A program made the translations under genes and the position numbers. Shown in pieces: positions 46,349 to 53,790 of a stretch of 53,790 nucleotides of DNA. The stretch's first letter is position 1. The number at the start of each line of letters is the position of its first letter. The stretch covers positions 1 to 53,790 of the forward strand of contig CAJWBJ010000012.1 in the NCBI GenBank assembly GCA_913020495.1, given 5' to 3'. Origin of the DNA: an uncultured Oleiphilus sp. Its GTDB lineage: Bacteria; Pseudomonadota; Gammaproteobacteria; Pseudomonadales; Oleiphilaceae. Under the pieces are notes generated by a model, which had not been told where the DNA came from, made no database searches, and saw only the letters and a program-made list of their open reading frames with translations.

Positions 46349-49087
46349 TTAACGATATTTTATTTTATGGTCAAAAGGTAAAAATATTTGTTCACCTTCA
46401 CTTAGGTTATGGCCAGAATGAATTCGCTCAAACAATGCAGGTAGCTTGGTAAATGGAACTGGCTCAGAATATAAGTAACCTTGTGCGTACCTACAGCCAT
46501 TGATCTTCAAAAATGCTTCTTGCTCTTTTGTTTCAACTCCTGTTGCAAATGATTTCAAGTCCATTTGATCGGTGATAGCGAGCAGCGTCTCTGTAATCGC
46601 CATATCACTTTCATCTTCAGGAATTCCTTTTACGAATGTCCGGTCAATCTTAATAATATCAATAGGGATTTGCTTAAGTTGACGCAACGAAGAAAGCCCC
46701 GTACCAAAACTGTCTAGAGTGAGGGATATTCCCAAGTCTTTGAGTTGGTTGAGTATAGTGAAGGATGCTTCGATGTTTGAGGTGATGGTATTTTCCGACA
46801 TTTCGAAAATTAAGTTATGAGGGTTAAACTTTGTTTCTTTGAGAACGCTTTTTATCTGGTCAATCAAGTTGGGGTGATTGAATTGTCTGTTAGATAGATT
46901 TAGTGCAACTTGCATAGGGCTTCTTGACCATTCCTGAATGGCGCGTCCTTGAAGGCAGGCATTTCTAAGTGCCCATTGGCCTATTTCATGTAGTTGTCCG
47001 GTTTGCTCGGCTGTTTGTAAAAAATAGTCAGGTCTAAGGATGCCATTTTCAGGGTGTATCCAACGTAATAGAGCTTCAAGGGCGAGTACTTCGCCGGTTT
47101 CGATATCAATAATAGGTTGATAATAAAGCCGGAATTGGTTGTTTAATAGGGCTGATCTGAGTTCTTGTTCTATTTGCAACTGCCGTTTCATCTCGTTGTT
47201 CATTTCAGGGCTGTAAAATTGAATATTATTTCGGCCAGCCTTTTTTGCGCGATACATCGCCATATCTGAATTTTTTAGTAATTCCGGGTATTCATTACCA
47301 TCATTAGGACATAGGGTGATGCCTATACTTGAAGTGATAATTAGATCATTGCCTTTTATGTTGATTGGTTGTGTGATGGTTTCTAGAATGTTTCTGGCGA
47401 CTTTTTCTGCACCATCTTGCCCGGAAACATTTGTTAGTAAGATTGCGAATTCATCACCGCCCAATCGTGCAACGGTATCTTCTTTTCGGATGCATTCTTT
47501 TAAACGGCCGGCTAGAGCTATCAGAAACTGGTCGCCGGCATCATGCCCGAGTGTGTCATTAATACGCTTGAAGTGATCAATATCCAAACCTATCAAGGCA
47601 ATGTTATGTTTGTGCCGGATAGATGACTGAATAGATTGTTCGCAGCGATCTTCAAATAGACGGCGGTTCGCGGTGTCTGTTAAGGCATCAAAATGTGCTA
47701 AGTAATGTAATTGATTTTGAGTTTTTCTGATTTCCGAAATGTTTTGACCTATTAGGAGTAATTGACCTTGTCTCGGATCGTTGTCAGTATCGGTTAGGTG
47801 GTTCATATTCCAAAGCATTGTATGGGAAAGGCCATCATAACTGATAATTTCACATTCCATACTTTCCTTACTAATACCGCTTTTAATTACTTTGGTGAAT
47901 TTCCATGCGATTTCATCTTGCATGTTTTGAGGGATGAACATGTCAATAAAGTTTTTACCAACCACTTCGTCTCTTGTGTAACCAAAAAGAAATTCAGCAG
48001 CTGTATTCCATTGCTTAATACAAAATTTTTCATTAATGACAATAATAGGGATGCCTGCAGTTTCGAATAAGGCCTTATACCGCTTGGATGAGGTTCGGAA
48101 GGATTGTTCGGCTTGTTCTCTTACATAAGCCTCGTCTTTAAGTTCAAGGTTAGCCGTTTGTAATTCTTGAGTTCTTTGTAAGACCATTTCTTCCAGATTT
48201 GCTTCAGTTTTTATGTGATCCAGGCGAAGTGTATTGAGGTAAAGTGTGGTGATGATAAGTACTAACCAGGCAATGTTGATATTATATTGGAGGGTAATAT
48301 TGTCAGTATTAGTAAACGTTGGTGTGAGTTCGTTAAGAATAAATGAGGTTGTTATTAATATAGAAATAACGCAAGCCAGTTGTTTTAAGCGTGTAGAGGA
48401 CCACATTAGTAGAGGGATAGCAAAAATCAAAAAATTGTACTGTAGTGTGCTTGATGTGAAATCAAGAATTACACAGGTGGCAAACCATGCAATGTGTTCA
48501 AATGAAATCGAGTAATTTATTCTGTTCTGAAAATGGTTGTGCAACGAAAAATATAAAGCTGGAATAACAATCAGGCTCAATAGATTTGCAAAAAATAAAT
48601 TCAAGATTAGCGATAGTTGGAACTGACTTTGATGGATGAATGTAATGTGATTTATGTAAAGAAGAACAGAGGTCAATAATGAAATAGAAGTACAAAGGCC
48701 GATAAAGATCATTAAATTACTGCTATTTTTTAATGGATTCTCTTTGGTAGAGAGATATTTAAAAAATAGAAAAATACTAAGTGTTTGAAGTGTTAAGCAT
48801 ACTGCATGAAAGGCACTGTATACGATGGTGTTAGCGAGGTCGACTCCTTGGAAGCTTAGAAATATACCCATGCTAGAAGCGAAAAATATAGTAGATGTGA
48901 TTCTTTTGCCAAAAAGGAAGTACAAGCTAAGAACCAAACCTGAACTGAACCAAATTGGTGTGTGGAAAAACGTGTTTGCGTTGGAAAATGATTCGTAATA
49001 TTCAGACAGGAAAATAGAGCAAAAAACGGCCAGAGAAATAAGTATCTTTTGGTTTGTAGTAGGTGGCTTTGTAGTGCGCGCAGTCAT
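46349..49087 (-). CDS. Membrane PAS-GGDEF-EAL protein
   Basis: The 912-residue protein has a multi-helix N-terminal membrane domain (about 1-300, MASE1-like in pattern), a coiled-coil, a PAS domain (about 340-455), a GGDEF domain with intact GGDEF at 543-547 (ARLGGDEFAIL) and an EAL domain (about 655-895) with EALLRW at 671. Two usually conserved EAL positions differ: DSFGTG has Ser793 for the second Asp, and ATGVET has Thr849 for Glu. I expect cyclase activity and weakened or lost phosphodiesterase activity. It stands alone, 261 bases downstream of nadC on the same strand, so it probably has its own promoter. Confidence 0.89.
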   Translation of the reverse strand: MTARTTKPPTTNQKILISLAVFCSIFLSEYYESFSNANTFFHTPIWFSSGLVLSLYFLFGKRITSTIFFASSMGIFLSFQGVDLANTIVYSAFHAVCLTLQTLSIFLFFKYLSTKENPLKNSSNLMIFIGLCTSISLLTSVLLYINHITFIHQSQFQLSLILNLFFANLLSLIVIPALYFSLHNHFQNRINYSISFEHIAWFATCVILDFTSSTLQYNFLIFAIPLLMWSSTRLKQLACVISILITTSFILNELTPTFTNTDNITLQYNINIAWLVLIITTLYLNTLRLDHIKTEANLEEMVLQRTQELQTANLELKDEAYVREQAEQSFRTSSKRYKALFETAGIPIIVINEKFCIKQWNTAAEFLFGYTRDEVVGKNFIDMFIPQNMQDEIAWKFTKVIKSGISKESMECEIISYDGLSHTMLWNMNHLTDTDNDPRQGQLLLIGQNISEIRKTQNQLHYLAHFDALTDTANRRLFEDRCEQSIQSSIRHKHNIALIGLDIDHFKRINDTLGHDAGDQFLIALAGRLKECIRKEDTVARLGGDEFAILLTNVSGQDGAEKVARNILETITQPINIKGNDLIITSSIGITLCPNDGNEYPELLKNSDMAMYRAKKAGRNNIQFYSPEMNNEMKRQLQIEQELRSALLNNQFRLYYQPIIDIETGEVLALEALLRWIHPENGILRPDYFLQTAEQTGQLHEIGQWALRNACLQGRAIQEWSRSPMQVALNLSNRQFNHPNLIDQIKSVLKETKFNPHNLIFEMSENTITSNIEASFTILNQLKDLGISLTLDSFGTGLSSLRQLKQIPIDIIKIDRTFVKGIPEDESDMAITETLLAITDQMDLKSFATGVETKEQEAFLKINGCRYAQGYLYSEPVPFTKLPALFERIHSGHNLSEGEQIFLPFDHKIKYR

Positions 49088-49354
49088 GAATTACAAAATT
49101 CTCTAAGGTGGTTTCCATTCCTAAAATATATACATTCGCAAATGTTGAATTCATTGAATGGCAACATGTGGAATTATTTTATCCAAGTGATGTTGTCATT
49201 GATTGGTTATCAATTTTACCTATGCCTACATTTTTAAACTGCGAGTTATTTAAACGCTATTCCGGCAATAGTCTATCGGTAAAGGCCGGTGTGTGTGTGA
49301 AACGAACTGTATTTATATGTTACATCGTGTTAATTGAAAATAAGTGCATAGTAT

Positions 49355-50191
49355 TTAGATACTGATGCGCATTGAAAGGTCGATGGATTTACAGTCTTTT
49401 GTTAGTGCTCCAATGGAAATGAAATCGACACCGGTTTCGGCGATAGGTACTAATGTTTCGTGTGTAATGCCGCCAGATGCCTCTAATTTAGCTTTACCTG
49501 ATGTCACTGAGACAGCTTTTTCCAGCATCGCTATAGAGAAATTATCTAACATAATGATATCTGCTTTAGCGCTTAATGCCTGGTTTAGTTCTTCCAGAGA
49601 TTCAACTTCTATTTCAACGGGCTTCGATGAACAAATGTCACGGGCAGATTCAATTGCTTTAGTAATAGAGCCACAAGCCATTATGTGGTTTTCTTTTATA
49701 AGGAATGCATCAAATAAGCCTATTCGGTGATTATGACAACCACCACATTTGACTGCATACTTTTGCGCTAAACGAAGGCCGGGTAGAGTTTTTCGAGTAT
49801 CAAGGAGTTTAACGTTGGTGTGAGCAACAAGGTTTGCATAATGTTGACTGGTTGTCGCTGTGCCCGACAGTGTTTGCAGGAAGTTAAGTGCGCTTCTTTC
49901 GCCTGTCAATATTGCGCGGGCAGGGCCGTCGAGTGTAAATAAGGTGTCGTTAGCCTGAACGGTATCGCCATCTTTAAATGCCCATTCGATTTTTACATCG
50001 TTTGAAACTTTTTTAAATACCGTATTGACCCAGTCCGTCCCGCATAAAATAGCATTTTCACGTGTAATTATTTTTGCTTGAGCGTACTTATCAGCGGGAA
50101 TTAACTGTGCGGTAATGTCGCCCGAACCAATATCTTCATCTAGTGCTAATTCAACATTACGAGTGATGCTTTCTTGCTTGCTGAGGATCAT
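49355..50191 (-). CDS. nadC: Nicotinate-nucleotide pyrophosphorylase (carboxylating)
   Basis: NadC converts quinolinate and phosphoribosyl pyrophosphate to nicotinate mononucleotide, the third step of de novo NAD synthesis. The 278-residue length is usual. Active-site parts are [46 protein letters not shown] and LEASGGI. It stands apart from nadB (23.6-25.2 kb); no nadA is visible. The 327 bases upstream hold its promoter and that of the DUF1631 gene. Confidence 0.96.
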   Translation of the reverse strand: MILSKQESITRNVELALDEDIGSGDITAQLIPADKYAQAKIITRENAILCGTDWVNTVFKKVSNDVKIEWAFKDGDTVQANDTLFTLDGPARAILTGERSALNFLQTLSGTATTSQHYANLVAHTNVKLLDTRKTLPGLRLAQKYAVKCGGCHNHRIGLFDAFLIKENHIMACGSITKAIESARDICSSKPVEIEVESLEELNQALSAKADIIMLDNFSIAMLEKAVSVTSGKAKLEASGGITHETLVPIAETGVDFISIGALTKDCKSIDLSMRISI

Positions 50192-50518
50192 ATTGGTCTC
50201 AAAGTATAAAATTAAAAAAATGAAGCGTATTTAATCGCGCATATTATAAAGGTAAACGAAGGTAATGCTAAGTTGATTTATAAGCCTTTAGTTATTAATG
50301 ACAAAATTAATAACTGAACAGTTGTATAGGGTTATCGTCTTGGGTGGGTTTACGTACGAATGTATAACGTAATTTCATACTGTAATAAAATTGGTTAATG
50401 CTAAGTTGTTTATGTGAACCAAGTCGCTAGGACACAAAACGTGACAAACGTGACAAAATAGACGGTTTATACTATTTAACAATTGAATACATGTTAGTTA
50501 AGTTATTTATTAGAGTGG
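50192..50518. other. 327-base gene-free region between nadC and the DUF1631 gene
   Basis: It is AT-rich and carries divergent promoters that I could not pin down. The visible structure is a tandem repeat of AAACGTGAC (50437-50454) followed by TATACT at 50468-50473, 45 bases before the DUF1631 start. No small gene is evident. Confidence 0.5.
50437..50454 (+). repeat. Tandem 9-bp repeat AAACGTGAC
   Basis: Two perfect copies, with a third degenerate copy AAAATAGAC directly after, lie just upstream of TATACT. They may be activator half-sites for the DUF1631 gene. Confidence 0.5.
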
Positions 50519-53041
50519 ATGATCATGAGTAGTGCGAAAATTGTTGGAATTCATGGGGGGAGATCGATGTCAGGTAGTATAGATGCTCGGCCATTACCTG
50601 TGCCTCTAACAAAGCTTCGTGATGAAATGAAGGTTAAGCTAAAAGGTTTAATTCAGAAGTTATTTGAAAATGCAGACGATGCATTGTTTGCGATGGCAGA
50701 TAAATCTGGATCAAACGGTGACCAGACTATTTATTTTGATGCAATGCGTGAACTCCGTTTACAGAAGAAGGTGATAGCAACAAAACTGGTAAGAGGTGTC
50801 ATTAAATCATTTAATGAGTTGGGCCGATATCGTTCTAAATGTAACTCTAACGAAAACGATATGAATGACTTAAGTGATTGGGATGATTTAAGTTTGGTTC
50901 AAAATGATGATCTTGAATTAAATGTGGCTATGGAAGGGATGGTTTCCCGTCTAAGAAATGCTTCTGGTTCAAATTTAAATGACTTGAAAGCTCGTGTTGA
51001 AAGCTTGATGCCAGGTTTGGAGTTGGCCGCTGATCAAACCCCTCTGAGTCCGGAAATGTTATGTGACTGCTTTTCAGAAGGCTGTAGTGTTTTAGAAGTT
51101 GAGATCAAAGTACGTTTGGTTGTCTTTAAATTATTTGAAAAATACGTACTGTCAGAAATTCCAGGGCTCTATAGTGAAGCTAATAAATCGCTCATTCAGC
51201 AAGGTGTTTTACCGACTCTGAAAGCGCAAAAAATAAATGTCAAGCGTGCCAATACTAAACTTAGTGTTGAGACCCCGGCTAATCCTTCGGTAGGGAATAG
51301 TTCGCAGAGTGCTGGTGTGTTACGTGAGCCTTCAAGTAATAATAACACCCAATACTTATCTGGTAATAATGAGGGGGGCACAGGAAGCTCAAACGATGAT
51401 GTGCCCGTATTAAATGCAGATCAGTGCTTGAGTGGTGGTCAGTTTGAAAGTATTAGAGAGTTAATGCACCCTCAGCAAATTATGGCTGAGCAGTCAGCGC
51501 ATCAGCAGTCTTCACAATTTACACAGGGTGAGCTCGTTGCAGCTTTATCCGGCTTTCAGCAAAAGCAATTAAATCAGCCGTCAGAGTATGCGAGTAATAG
51601 TGTCATTGATTATCGAATGCTGCTTAAAGCATCACTGCCAAAACATTCGGCCCAAGCAAAATATTCAGAGTTGGACTCAGATGTAATTAATCTAGTTTCA
51701 ATGTTGTTTGAGTTTATTCTGGATGATCGTCAGCTTCAGCCCGTGATGAAAGTACTGTTGTCTAGGTTGCAGATCCCAATGCTAAAAGTTGCAATTATGG
51801 ATAGAAGCTTCTTTGACCGTAGTGGGCACCCAGCACGGAAATTGTTAAATGAAATTGCATCTGCAGCAATAGGTTGGAATGAAAAGCCTGAAGGTAAGCC
51901 TGATCGCCTGAAAGATAAAGTTGAAGAAACAATTCAAACGATACTGACTGAGTTTGATAATGATCAATCATTGTTTACAGATTTATTAGCAAGTTTTACT
52001 AAGTTTATTGACCTTGAGTCACGTAGAGGTCAGTTAGTAGAGCAGCGCACAAAAGATTCCGAACGTGGCAAAGCTGCAAATGATGTAGCGAAAAAAGAGG
52101 TTCAAGAGTTTCTGGATTCTGTCATTAAAGCTAAAGCCATTCCTGACTGTGTGGTGGCGTTATTATATGAGGCGTGGAATCGCCTCATGGTGCTTTATTA
52201 TTTGAAAGAGGGTAAAAAAAGCAATTCCTGGCGGTCAGCTTGTGATTTGGTAAAAGATTTAGTTTGGACCGTTTGTCCAGATGAATTCGATGGTGAACTC
52301 AGAACAGAGTTGTTACGTAAAATTCCAGGGGTTATGAGGCGTTTTCGTACGGGTCTTAAAGAAATATCATTTGATGAGTTTCGTGCAAATGAGTTGCTTG
52401 AGTTACTAGAAGCAGAGCACATTAAAATACTTGAAGATCTTCAGGAAAAAGAAGTCGACCAGAAAAATGATTCCCGATTTGAGGGAGTAGCTAAACCGGT
52501 TGAAGATATAGCTGAAACTGCTCCTCTAGCCACTGTGAAAAACGAAGAGCAGGATGAATTTGTTGCTGATTTTATGCGTGAAACCTTGGAGATGGAGGAA
52601 GAGTTCAAAAGCTTTCAGGCTCAATCAAATCTTCAAAACGAGGAGGTGAAAGAGGCGACAGGATCTAGGCTTGAGCAAATTGAAGCGGAAGCTCTTTCGA
52701 ATGAAGAGATTGTGTTATCGGCGGTAGAAAAAGACCTTGTTGTCAAAGATATTGATGAGGATGACCCTTTTGTTCAGCAAGTTTTAAGGTTTTCTCCCGG
52801 GTGTTGGTTTGAATTTCAGACCGATTCTCAACCAGAGCGTTGTAAATTGGCAGCAATTATTAAGACTACGGGCAAATATATATTTGTAAATCGTTCAGGT
52901 GTTAAAGTGGCAGAGAAAACAAAATCTGGTTTAGCTGTTGAATTAAAAAGAGGGGCGGTTCAGGTGTTGAATGATGGTTTGTTGTTTGATCGTGCGCTTG
53001 AATCTGTCATTGGAAGTTTAAGAGGACGGAGTAAGAAATAA
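50519..53041 (+). CDS. DUF1631-family protein
   Basis: The 840-residue soluble protein matches DUF1631, a large helical family of gammaproteobacteria with no firm function, sometimes mislabelled thymidine phosphorylase. Parts seen are VPLTKLRDEMKVKLKGLIQK (N-terminal), a Ser/Asn/Gln-rich linker (about 245-355), the central helical core (LVSMLFEFILDDRQLQPVMK; LQIPMLKVAIMDRSFF; HPARKLLNEIA), an acidic region (about 655-740) and a C-terminal beta-rich module (about 755-840, FSPGCWFEFQ; KYIFVNRSGVKVAEK) with PilZ-like character. ATG at 50519 or 50525 could be the start. The terminal module might bind a nucleotide or nucleic acid, but this is inference. Confidence 0.8.
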   Translation: MIMSSAKIVGIHGGRSMSGSIDARPLPVPLTKLRDEMKVKLKGLIQKLFENADDALFAMADKSGSNGDQTIYFDAMRELRLQKKVIATKLVRGVIKSFNELGRYRSKCNSNENDMNDLSDWDDLSLVQNDDLELNVAMEGMVSRLRNASGSNLNDLKARVESLMPGLELAADQTPLSPEMLCDCFSEGCSVLEVEIKVRLVVFKLFEKYVLSEIPGLYSEANKSLIQQGVLPTLKAQKINVKRANTKLSVETPANPSVGNSSQSAGVLREPSSNNNTQYLSGNNEGGTGSSNDDVPVLNADQCLSGGQFESIRELMHPQQIMAEQSAHQQSSQFTQGELVAALSGFQQKQLNQPSEYASNSVIDYRMLLKASLPKHSAQAKYSELDSDVINLVSMLFEFILDDRQLQPVMKVLLSRLQIPMLKVAIMDRSFFDRSGHPARKLLNEIASAAIGWNEKPEGKPDRLKDKVEETIQTILTEFDNDQSLFTDLLASFTKFIDLESRRGQLVEQRTKDSERGKAANDVAKKEVQEFLDSVIKAKAIPDCVVALLYEAWNRLMVLYYLKEGKKSNSWRSACDLVKDLVWTVCPDEFDGELRTELLRKIPGVMRRFRTGLKEISFDEFRANELLELLEAEHIKILEDLQEKEVDQKNDSRFEGVAKPVEDIAETAPLATVKNEEQDEFVADFMRETLEMEEEFKSFQAQSNLQNEEVKEATGSRLEQIEAEALSNEEIVLSAVEKDLVVKDIDEDDPFVQQVLRFSPGCWFEFQTDSQPERCKLAAIIKTTGKYIFVNRSGVKVAEKTKSGLAVELKRGAVQVLNDGLLFDRALESVIGSLRGRSKK

Positions 53042-53085
53042 GGCAAGGTTGTTTAAATGTCTTCATGGTTATAGGTATAAAAAAT

Positions 53086-53117
53086 AAAACCCCGATAATT
53101 TAAATTATCGGGGTTTT
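53086..53117. terminator. Bidirectional Rho-independent terminator
   Basis: A perfect palindrome of 16 bp per arm (AAAACCCCGATAATTT and its complement) with T-runs on both strands lies between the DUF1631 gene and the convergent EF-G gene. Confidence 0.9.
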
Positions 53118-53139
53118 TTATTGCTACTTTAAAGGCAGG

Positions 53140-53790
53140 CTATTTCTTAGCTTTAGCTTTAGCTGCTTTCTTTTCTCTTTCTGATTCAATGACTGCTTCA
53201 GAAACTGAATTAGGGCAAGGTAAGTAGTGAGCAAACTCCATAGAGAACTGGCCGCGACCTGAAGTCATTGTACGTAAGCTTCCGATATAACCAAACATTT
53301 CTGATAAAGGAACGTCAGCCTGGATACGTGCACCAGTAACACCAGCGATCTGGTCTTTGATCATGCCACGACGACGGTTCAAGTCACCAATAACATCACC
53401 TACGTGATCATCAGGTGTAAATACGTCAACAGCCATAATAGGTTCAATTAACTGAGGGCCTGCTTTTGGCATTGACTGACGGAATGCGCCTTTTGCTGCG
53501 ATTTCAAATGCTACTGCAGATGAATCAACTGCGTGGAAACCACCATCATATAGTTCAATTTCAACATCAAGAACAGGGAAGCCAGCTAACGGGCCTTCTG
53601 TCATCATGCCTTTGAAACCTTTTTCAATTGCTGGGAAGAATTCCTTAGGTACGTTACCACCAACAACTGTTGATGAGAAAGTGAATCCAGTTCCAGGCTC
53701 GCCAGGCTTGATGCGATAATCGATCTTACCAAACTGACCAGAACCACCTGACTGCTTCTTGTGAGTGTAGCTGTCTTCGATCGGTGTAGT
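53140..53790 (-). CDS. Elongation factor G, C-terminal part (5' end outside window)
   Basis: The frame is open to the window edge, so ATG 53607 is internal. The visible 216 residues cover domains [20 protein letters not shown] (domain IV), [51 protein letters not shown] and a Lys/Ala-rich tail. The sequence [13 protein letters not shown], rather than the HAKQSGGRGQYG type of E. coli EF-G, points to the EF-G2 branch that often coexists with canonical FusA. It translocates tRNA on the ribosome or acts in recycling; which one cannot be told from this fragment. Confidence 0.93.
   Translation of the reverse strand, partial: TTPIEDSYTHKKQSGGSGQFGKIDYRIKPGEPGTGFTFSSTVVGGNVPKEFFPAIEKGFKGMMTEGPLAGFPVLDVEIELYDGGFHAVDSSAVAFEIAAKGAFRQSMPKAGPQLIEPIMAVDVFTPDDHVGDVIGDLNRRRGMIKDQIAGVTGARIQADVPLSEMFGYIGSLRTMTSGRGQFSMEFAHYLPCPNSVSEAVIESEREKKAAKAKAKK

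Noticed and set aside
49088-49354. Small genes in the gap between the GGDEF-EAL gene and nadC
   Set aside because: The frames present have no ribosome site and odd composition; the region looks noncoding.
53140-53607. A small 155-residue gene starting at ATG 53607
   Set aside because: The same frame is open to the window edge and encodes EF-G domain IV, so this is an internal ATG of a truncated gene.

Overview
The window comes from an AT-rich (roughly 40% GC by eye) free-living gammaproteobacterium. Support for this is the hflK-hflC-hisZ-purA order, a complete rpoE-rseA-rseB-rseC-degP block divergent from nadB as in Pseudomonas and enterics, a DesB/DesC-type desaturase pair, AdeT-like putative solute-binding proteins, a DUF1631 protein and many c-di-GMP and histidine-kinase genes. 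The mix suggests an aquatic or marine Oceanospirillales/Pseudomonadales-like lineage, but I cannot name the genus. I see no insertion sequence, prophage, CRISPR array, tRNA or rRNA. Both ends cut genes: hflK on the left and an EF-G gene on the right.

Layout, left to right. 1-4.7 kb: hflK-hflC (membrane protease regulators), a terminator, then hisZ-purA. 4.8-5.7 kb: a beta-hydroxyacid dehydrogenase. 5.7-10.8 kb: a minus-strand signalling operon of an OmpR-type regulator, a periplasmic LysM-FecR protein and a CHASE2-PAS histidine kinase. 11.0-12.0 kb: bolA and a YciO-family gene. 12.0-13.1 kb: two small unknown genes. 13.3-18.1 kb: a stress island in which arsR, a GAPDH and arsJ (arsenate detoxification by exporting arsenophosphoglycerate) lie between an Ada-like alkyltransferase and an AlkC-like glycosylase. 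18.1-23.6 kb: a diguanylate cyclase, an EAL-HDOD protein and a hybrid kinase. 23.6-29.9 kb: nadB and the sigma-E operon with its periplasmic protease. 30.1-33.2 kb: nnr (NAD(P)HX repair), a GNAT acetyltransferase and a cation diffusion facilitator.

33.2-39.1 kb is the most unusual segment. Two roughly 90% identical secreted AdeT-like proteins with matching promoters bracket a MASE1-CHASE hybrid histidine kinase and a single-domain globin. 39.3-43.8 kb: two DUF4124 genes (one an M23 peptidase), a conserved hypothetical, marC, a small unknown gene and alanine dehydrogenase. 43.9-46.2 kb: a fatty-acid desaturase with its ferredoxin-type reductase, preceded by a FabR/DesT-like palindrome. 46.3-50.2 kb: a GGDEF-EAL protein with altered EAL motifs, and nadC. 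50.5-53.8 kb: a large DUF1631 protein convergent with the EF-G gene across a strong shared terminator.

The common thread is envelope and redox stress: sigma-E and DegP, HflKC, LysM/FecR sensing, membrane lipid desaturation, NAD synthesis and repair, arsenic and DNA alkylation defence, and several membrane sensor kinases and c-di-GMP enzymes. The best candidates for an undescribed system are the AdeT-like/MASE1-CHASE kinase/globin cluster and the CHASE2 kinase/LysM-FecR/regulator operon.
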